Shown here piece by piece: positions 59,963 through 64,000 of a stretch of 64,000 bases of DNA; the stretch's first letter is position 1, and every line of letters starts with the position of its first letter. The notes under the pieces were generated by a model, which was given only the letters and a program-made list of their open reading frames with translations, searched no databases and was not told the DNA's origin. This DNA is from Pseudonocardia sp. CNS-139 (GTDB taxonomy: Bacteria > Actinomycetota > Actinomycetes > Mycobacteriales > Pseudonocardiaceae), in contig MKJX01000228.1 of the NCBI GenBank assembly GCA_001942415.1, positions 54,540 through 118,539 on the forward strand, in the 5' to 3' direction. The position numbers and the translations under genes are program-made.

Positions 59963-60641
59963 CCAGCCACGACACGTGCCGGACGGCGGCGGCCAGCCGT
60001 TCCGTGAACGGCCCGACCGGCCCCGGCCCGGCCGGCTCGCCCGGGCCGACGGCGCCGTGCGCGCGCAGGACGTCCAGCGCGGCACCCGCGATGTAGGCGT
60101 GCCCGCGGCGGTTCGGGTGCAGCCGGTCGACGCTGAGCATCCGGGCCGGACCGAGCGGCGGCGCCGCACGTGCGTCGAGCACCCATGCGCCGTGCTCCCG
60201 GCAGACCTGCTCGATCACCGCGTTGGCCGTGGCGATGCGCCGGCGCAGCCCGGCCAGTGCGACCGTCGGAAACGGCAGCCCGGCCCCGATGTCGTGCAGC
60301 GTCATCACCAGCACCCCGCGCCGCGCGGCGGCCGTCAGCGCGCCGACCACGTGGTCGTGGTCCCGGGCGAACGCCGCCGCGTCGAACCCGCGGCGCAGCA
60401 CGTCGTTGACGCCGACCGTGCAGGTCACGACGTCGGGCGCCAGTGCGACGACGCGGCCGACCTGGCGGGCGCGCACGTCGGCGACGCGGGCTCCGGTGCG
60501 CGCCAGGTTGCCGGCGAGCGCCAGCTCGGGGTGCTCGGCGAGCTGCCGGACCCAGCCGTGCAGGCCACCGCGGCGCGGGTCGCCGACGCCCTCGCTGACG
60601 CTGTCGCCGACCGCCACCAGCCGCAGCGGCGCCCCGTTCAC
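59886..60641 (-). CDS. SGNH/GDSL-family hydrolase
   Basis: ~250 aa esterase/lipase. The GTG overlaps the stop of the DUF445 gene (GTGA). Block I is LRLVAVGDSVSEGVGDP with the catalytic serine, block III is TCTVGVNDVL, and block V is SVDRLHPNRRGHAYIAG with Asp and His. It is cytoplasmic in appearance, with no signal peptide. The last ~25 codons overlap crcB subunit 2 on the other strand and are Arg-rich, so the true end is probably nearer 59965 after a lost base. Confidence 0.82.
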   Translation of the reverse strand: MNGAPLRLVAVGDSVSEGVGDPRRGGLHGWVRQLAEHPELALAGNLARTGARVADVRARQVGRVVALAPDVVTCTVGVNDVLRRGFDAAAFARDHDHVVGALTAAARRGVLVMTLHDIGAGLPFPTVALAGLRRRIATANAVIEQVCREHGAWVLDARAAPPLGPARMLSVDRLHPNRRGHAYIAGAALDVLRAHGAVGPGEPAGPGPVGPFTERLAAAVRHVSWLVSAGSIRPPGRARLRRGRPAPTRGR

Positions 60642-61981
60642 GAACCGAACGCGAGCTGGCCGACCGTGTAGATGACCAGGCCGGCGAGCGAGCCGACGAC
60701 CGTACCGTTGATCCGGATGAACTGCAGGTCGCGGCCCACCTGCAGCTCGATCTTGCGGGAGGTCTCCTCCGCGTCCCAGCGCGCGACGGTGTCGGTGATC
60801 AGCGTGGTGATCTCGTGGCGGTAGTTCCGCACGACGTAACCCGCGACGTTGGCCAGCCAGCCGTCGATCTTGCCCTGCAGCTCGGTGTCGGTGGACAGCC
60901 GACGGCCGAGGGTGAGCAGCCCGTCGCGCACGCGCGTGCGCAGCTCGCTCGACGGGTCGGCGGCCGCGTCCAGGATCAGCCCCTTGACGGTGCCCCACGC
61001 CTGTCCGATGAACGCCTGGACGTTCGGGTGCGCGAAGATCTGGTGCTTGATCCGCTCGGCCCGCTCGATCGTGGCCTCGTCGTTCTGCAGGTCGGACGCG
61101 AACTCCACGAGGAACTTGTCGATCGCCTTGCGCAGCGGGTGCTCCGGGTCGGTCTTGACGGCCCACGCGAAGTTCTGGACCTCCAGGAACACCCGGTCGG
61201 CGATCAGGTCGTCGAGAACCGCGGCGACCAGGCCGGCGCGCGGTCGTGCACGATGCGCAGCACGGTGTCGTGGTTGGCGCTCACCCAGTCGTAGGCGCGG
61301 TCGCACACCAGGTCGACGAGGCGGTGGTGCGCGCCGTCGGCGAGCACGCCCTCCAGCACCGTGCCGAGCGGCGGGCCGACCTTGCGCTCCATCAGCCTGC
61401 GGACGAGCACCTGCTCGATGATCTCCTGCACGGCGTCGTCGCGGAGCACGGTGACCACCCCGCGCGCCGCGGTGGCGAGCTCGGCGGTGACCCGGTCGGC
61501 GTTGGCCTCCTGGCCGAGCCACGCCCCCAACCGGGACGACACCTCGACCCGGGCCAGCCGGTCGCGCACGACGCCTCGGAGAGGAAGTTCTCCCCGACGA
61601 ACTCGCCCAGCTGTCGCCCAGCGCGTCCTTCTTCGTCGGGATGATCGCGGTGTGCGGGATCGGCAGCCCCAGCGGGCGCCGGAAGAGCGCGGTGACGGCG
61701 AACCAGTCGGCGAGCGCGCCGACCATGCCGGCCTCGGCCATCGCCCGCACGTAGCCGACCCAGACCGGCCCGTCGTTGACCTCCCACCAGCGCATGACCA
61801 GGAAGATCGCGGTGGCGGCGAGCAGGAGGCCGGTGGCGAAGGTCTTCATGCGGCGCAGGTCGCGCTCCCGGCCCGCGGGGTCCATCCGGCCGAAGCCGAG
61901 GCCGACCTCGACAACCGGCCGCCGCCGGTTCACGGGGGCCGGCGCCGGCACGTCCGTTCGGGGGGACTGCGTCTTCTGCAC
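60638..61981 (-). CDS. DUF445 family membrane protein
   Basis: ~447 aa. The GTG at 61981 gives a basic, Pro-rich start, then the first span TFATGLLLAATAIFLVMRWW and the family segment GMVGALADWFAVTALFRRPL followed by LPIPHTAIIPTKKD, a strong DUF445 signature. Breaks near 61610, 61575 and 61240 interrupt the long helical middle (LGAWLGQEANADRVTAELAT). The C-terminus RINGTVVGSLAGLVIYTVGQ is a second span. The YjiN-like family is of unknown role, probably an envelope-associated helical scaffold. Confidence 0.85.
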   Translation of the reverse strand: MQKTQSPRTDVPAPAPVNRRRPVVEVGLGFGRMDPAGRERDLRRMKTFATGLLLAATAIFLVMRWWEVNDGPVWVGYVRAMAEAGMVGALADWFAVTALFRRPLGLPIPHTAIIPTKKDALGDSWASSSGRTSSPRRRARPAGPGRGVVPVGGVARPGGQRRPGHRRARHRGARGGHRAPRRRRAGDHRAGARPQADGAQGRPAARHGAGGRARRRRAPPPRRPGVRPRLRLGERQPRHRAAHRARPRAGLVAAVLDDLIADRVFLEVQNFAWAVKTDPEHPLRKAIDKFLVEFASDLQNDEATIERAERIKHQIFAHPNVQAFIGQAWGTVKGLILDAAADPSSELRTRVRDGLLTLGRRLSTDTELQGKIDGWLANVAGYVVRNYRHEITTLITDTVARWDAEETSRKIELQVGRDLQFIRINGTVVGSLAGLVIYTVGQLAFGS

Positions 61982-62292
61982 GCACCCATAGTGCCCGCCC
62001 ACTCGTAGACCTGGTGTCCGGATCGGGCCGGCGCAGGCCGCTCCGGCCGGAACGGGTGTCTCCGCGTAGTGCTGCCCCCACGACGTCGGAGGCGCCCGCG
62101 CCGTGCGCCGGAGATGGGACTGGCCGGGGTCGGTGGTATTCCTACCGACCCCGGCCACGTTCGTGGTGCGGCTGTGCCGCGCGGGGAGAAGTGCTCCCCG
62201 GGCGCCGCACCACCGGCGAACCCGGACCCTCCGGCGCGGTTCCGACGGGCCGCGTCAACGGAGGGCGAACCGGGTCTGCCGGCTGCGCGGTC
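61982..62292. other. Intergenic region with terminator hairpin
   Basis: A 311-base gap upstream of the DUF445 gene and downstream of the Prim-Pol-like gene. It contains the hairpin at 62121-62157 and a second smaller dyad near 62188-62203 (GGGGAGAAGTGCTCCCC). I see no convincing coding sequence. Confidence 0.5.
62121..62157 (-). terminator. Strong hairpin downstream of the Prim-Pol-like gene
   Basis: TGGCCGGGGTCGGT (62121-62134) and ACCGACCCCGGCCA (62144-62157) are exact 14-bp arms around a 9-base loop (GGTATTCCT). Located ~140 bases beyond the stop of the minus-strand Prim-Pol-like gene; a terminator is the simplest reading. Confidence 0.7.
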
Positions 62293-62805
62293 CTACGACC
62301 GCGTTCCGACGGCCACCGCACCTGCGGGCCGCTGGGCGCCCGGATGCCGGCCGGCCCGCCACCGCACCACGGCGGCGGCGGTGGGAAGGATCATGTCAGC
62401 GGCGGGCACCCGGTATCCGGTGAGCGCCGGCGCGACGCGCCAGTGCACCCACCCGTCGGGCACCTCCGACGGCGGGGCGAGCACGGTGGCCCCGCCGGTG
62501 TGCAGCGTGACGCCCGGCGCCGCGGCCAGCTCGGCCGGGAGCGTGGCCCCCGTCGCGACCGGGAACCACCACGAGCCGGTGGGCGTCGCCGCGACCGGGA
62601 CGACGGATCCGGAGTCGCGCAGGTGCGCGCACAGAACGCGGCCGATGGCCGCCGGGACCTCGAACACGTCGAAGGTCGAGCCCGTGACCAGATGGATCGT
62701 GGTCGGGGTCGCCTCCGCGAGCGGCCACCCGTGGTCGCTGAACTCCCGCGCTGCCGCGCGCAGCTCCGCGCCGTACACCGCGCGGTAGCTGTCCCAGCCC
62801 GGCAT
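62293..62805 (-). CDS. Bifunctional primase/polymerase (Prim-Pol) N-terminal-like small protein
   Basis: 170 aa from the ATG at 62805 behind GGAGG (MPGWDSYRAVYGAELRAAAR). Segments such as TTIHLVTGSTFDVFEVPAAI, VPVAATPTGSWWFPVATG and LHTGGATVLAPPSEVPDGW match the fold pattern of the small Prim-Pol_N proteins common in Pseudonocardiales and Streptomyces. The catalytic acidic and histidine residues of active Prim-Pol are not clearly present, so it may be a non-catalytic relative. The C-terminal ~35 residues are basic. Function unknown. Confidence 0.65.
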   Translation of the reverse strand: MPGWDSYRAVYGAELRAAAREFSDHGWPLAEATPTTIHLVTGSTFDVFEVPAAIGRVLCAHLRDSGSVVPVAATPTGSWWFPVATGATLPAELAAAPGVTLHTGGATVLAPPSEVPDGWVHWRVAPALTGYRVPAADMILPTAAAVVRWRAGRHPGAQRPAGAVAVGTRS

Positions 62806-63153
62806 CTTCCGACCTCCGTATGCATCGCCCGGATACGTCTGCTGTGGCGCATCTCTGTGAGGCTCAACACCGAGCATGGCGGGAGGGATTCGGGTATGGG
62901 AGCCCGCAGCGACGACCGTGCGGAGCGCCGAGACAAGCGGCCGACACCCTCGGAGATCGACCGTTCACGACCGGTGAACGGCGGGACGACCGGTTCCCGG
63001 TTGCGGACCGGCGGCCGTCCGCGTCATCCGGTTCCGGGGCCGCACCGGTCGTCGACGCCCAGCGGCCGCCCCGAAGGGACGCAAGGGGCCGCAGACGGAC
63101 GGTGCCGGCGACCCGAAGGCCGCCGGCACCGGAAGGACTGCTCGCGGGGAGCG
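62806..63153. other. Intergenic region between cspA and the Prim-Pol-like gene
   Basis: 348 bases. It contains the dyad GTTCAC-GACCG-GTGAAC near 62965-62981 and a GCCCCTTGC/GCAAGGGGC-type complementarity near 63080. Open frames exist here but have Arg/Pro-rich, shadow-like compositions and no ribosome site, so I do not call a gene. It should hold the cspA terminator and the promoter of the Prim-Pol-like gene. Confidence 0.45.
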
Positions 63154-63357
63154 TCAGAGAGGACGGACCGAGTCGGCCTGCGGCCCCTTGGCGCCCTGGC
63201 TCGCCTCGAACGTGACGCGCTGGTTCTCCTCCAGCGTGCGGAAGCCCTCGGACTGGATGGCCGAGTAGTGCACGAAGACGTCCGGACCGTTGTCGTCGGT
63301 CGCGATGAAGCCGAAGCCCTTTTCGGCGTTGAACCACTTGACGGTGCCCTGCGGCAT
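63154..63357 (-). CDS. cspA: Cold-shock protein (CspA family)
   Basis: 67 aa single-strand nucleic-acid chaperone, intact. MPQGTVKWFNAEKGFGFIAT carries RNP1 (KGFGFI), and DVFVHYSAI supplies RNP2. The C-terminus reads GAKGPQADSVRPL. The ATG has GGAG 8 bases upstream. A 5' region of more than 250 bases without genes precedes it, consistent with the long regulatory leader common in csp genes. Confidence 0.95.
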   Translation of the reverse strand: MPQGTVKWFNAEKGFGFIATDDNGPDVFVHYSAIQSEGFRTLEENQRVTFEASQGAKGPQADSVRPL

Positions 63358-63923
63358 ACCTGTTCTCCATACGTGAAGCGGACCCTGCCGACTGGGCGTC
63401 GACCGGGGGCTGCACGGGGCTACCGCGAAACACAGAGGATGCCCTCGTACGTCTGCGAAGCCCACCGTCACTCTCCACGGACGCTTCACAACGATCGAGG
63501 AAGACACGACTGCAACCGCGGCAGAACCTATCACGGGAGGCGGGTTGCGCAAGCGTTGATCGGCGGCCGTCCCGGGCCGCTCGCAACGGCCGCCGAGCCG
63601 CCAGATCGTCACCGTGCGTGAGATTTTGGCTCGTTCGTGTCTACATTCCGTGAGAACCGTGACCTCCGAGGCACTCCTACCCCGTGGAGTGATCTTGCTG
63701 TGCAGCCGCGTGTCGGGCTTGCGCCGGGTTCCGGCCGGGCCGGGCGGCCGGCGGCGCGCAACCCTTACGGGAACCCCGTAACGGTGATCGCCGGCGGCCC
63801 CGACACGCAGTGTCGTCTGTGAATGTGTCGTGCACTATTCACGGAAGTGGCAATGCCTGGTGGTCCCGATAACCACATGCGCATCATTCCCGGCGACATT
63901 GTCCGTCCTACTCAGGAGGCTCC
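63358..63923. other. Long divergent intergenic region (cspA leader and downstream gene promoter)
   Basis: 566 bases with no gene I can support; a 61-codon frame at 63637-63822 lacks a ribosome site and has shadow-like composition. Noticeable are AT-richer patches near 63605-63650 (GAGATTTTGG, CTACATTC) and 63820-63870, and a GTGAAT-N12-ATTCAC dyad at 63819-63842. It should contain the cspA leader on the left and the promoter of the last gene on the right. Confidence 0.5.
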
Positions 63924-64000
63924 ATGCGGAGTCGGAAGTACGTGACCCTGCCACTCGCGACGGCGGCGGCGAGGTCGTCCATGCCGTGCATGCGTCTACC
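63924..64000 (+). CDS. Start of a probable secreted protein, 3' partial
   Basis: The ATG at 63924 is preceded by CAGGAGG at correct spacing. The first codons read MRSRKYVTLPLATAAARSSM: basic residues followed by a hydrophobic/alanine-rich stretch, as in a Sec signal peptide. The sequence then turns serine/arginine-rich, perhaps through a further missing base. The product cannot be identified from 25 codons. Confidence 0.5.
   Translation, partial: MRSRKYVTLPLATAAARSSMPCMRL

Noticed and set aside
62896..63150. Possible small gene starting at an ATG near 62896
   Set aside because: The product is almost entirely Arg/Pro/Gly/Ser/Thr, has no stop until well inside cspA antisense and shows no ribosome site.
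63637..63822. Small gene of 61 codons before the last gene
   Set aside because: No ribosome site, biased composition typical of shadow frames, and placed where a promoter region is expected.

Overview
This is a very GC-rich window with dense, mostly gap-free genes, from an actinobacterium of the Pseudonocardiales type. Three things point there: a mim/prm binuclear-iron propane monooxygenase cluster; gene blocks that match the Mycobacterium neighbourhoods Rv0881-Rv0896 (gltA2, citA, serC, sepH, DUF2537, TrmH) and Rv0474-Rv0482 (XRE regulator, hbhA, DUF2516, DUF2505, murB); and actinobacterial families such as SepH, DUF2530 and the sunset domain. No rRNA, tRNA, CRISPR array or insertion sequence was recognised.

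Layout. 0-4.4 kb: the 3' part of a Mn/Zn-type ABC importer (ATPase and two permeases), a convergent siderophore-binding lipoprotein behind an iron-box-like operator, and a GGCT-like protein. 4.4-14.0 kb: the monooxygenase operon on the minus strand, in the order hydroxylase large subunit, reductase, hydroxylase small subunit, coupling protein, dedicated GroEL and amidohydrolase, facing a divergent AcoR/MimR-type activator. 14.0-31 kb: an ABC exporter, a sunset-domain protein, photolyase, citrate synthase, transporters, pdxH, a second citrate synthase, a GlxA-type regulator, serC, sepH, DUF2537 and TrmH. 30.7-32.2 kb: a GCS2-family ligase. 32.4-37.8 kb: a poorly recognised run of co-oriented genes (Pro-rich proteins, a lysine-less P-loop protein, a transglycosylase/peptidase, a secreted protein) ending in two GH16-like proteins. 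38-49 kb: purine permease, MFS pumps, SDR and SMP-30 enzymes, L,D-transpeptidase, serine hydrolase, murB, purU. 49-52 kb: two tandem FAD-linked oxidoreductases. 52-64 kb: lon, a flavin monooxygenase with a divergent TetR, a YbaK deacylase, hbhA-like and XRE genes, a crcB pair, an SGNH hydrolase, DUF445, a Prim-Pol-like protein and cspA. The window closes on the first codons of a probable secreted protein.

How the genes work together. The monooxygenase cluster holds all four catalytic components, the chaperonin known to be needed to fold this enzyme family, and its activator, so it can be read as a complete alkane/ketone/phenol oxidation module. Intercistronic hairpins after mimA and after mimD suggest control of subunit stoichiometry.

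Caution. About 50 places show a reading frame switching by one base inside an otherwise well-conserved protein, including essential genes (murB) and lon. Almost all fit loss of one G or C in a short GC run. I treat these as probable consensus errors and give the span of the restored gene, naming the break positions. Coordinates of such genes join two or more frames.
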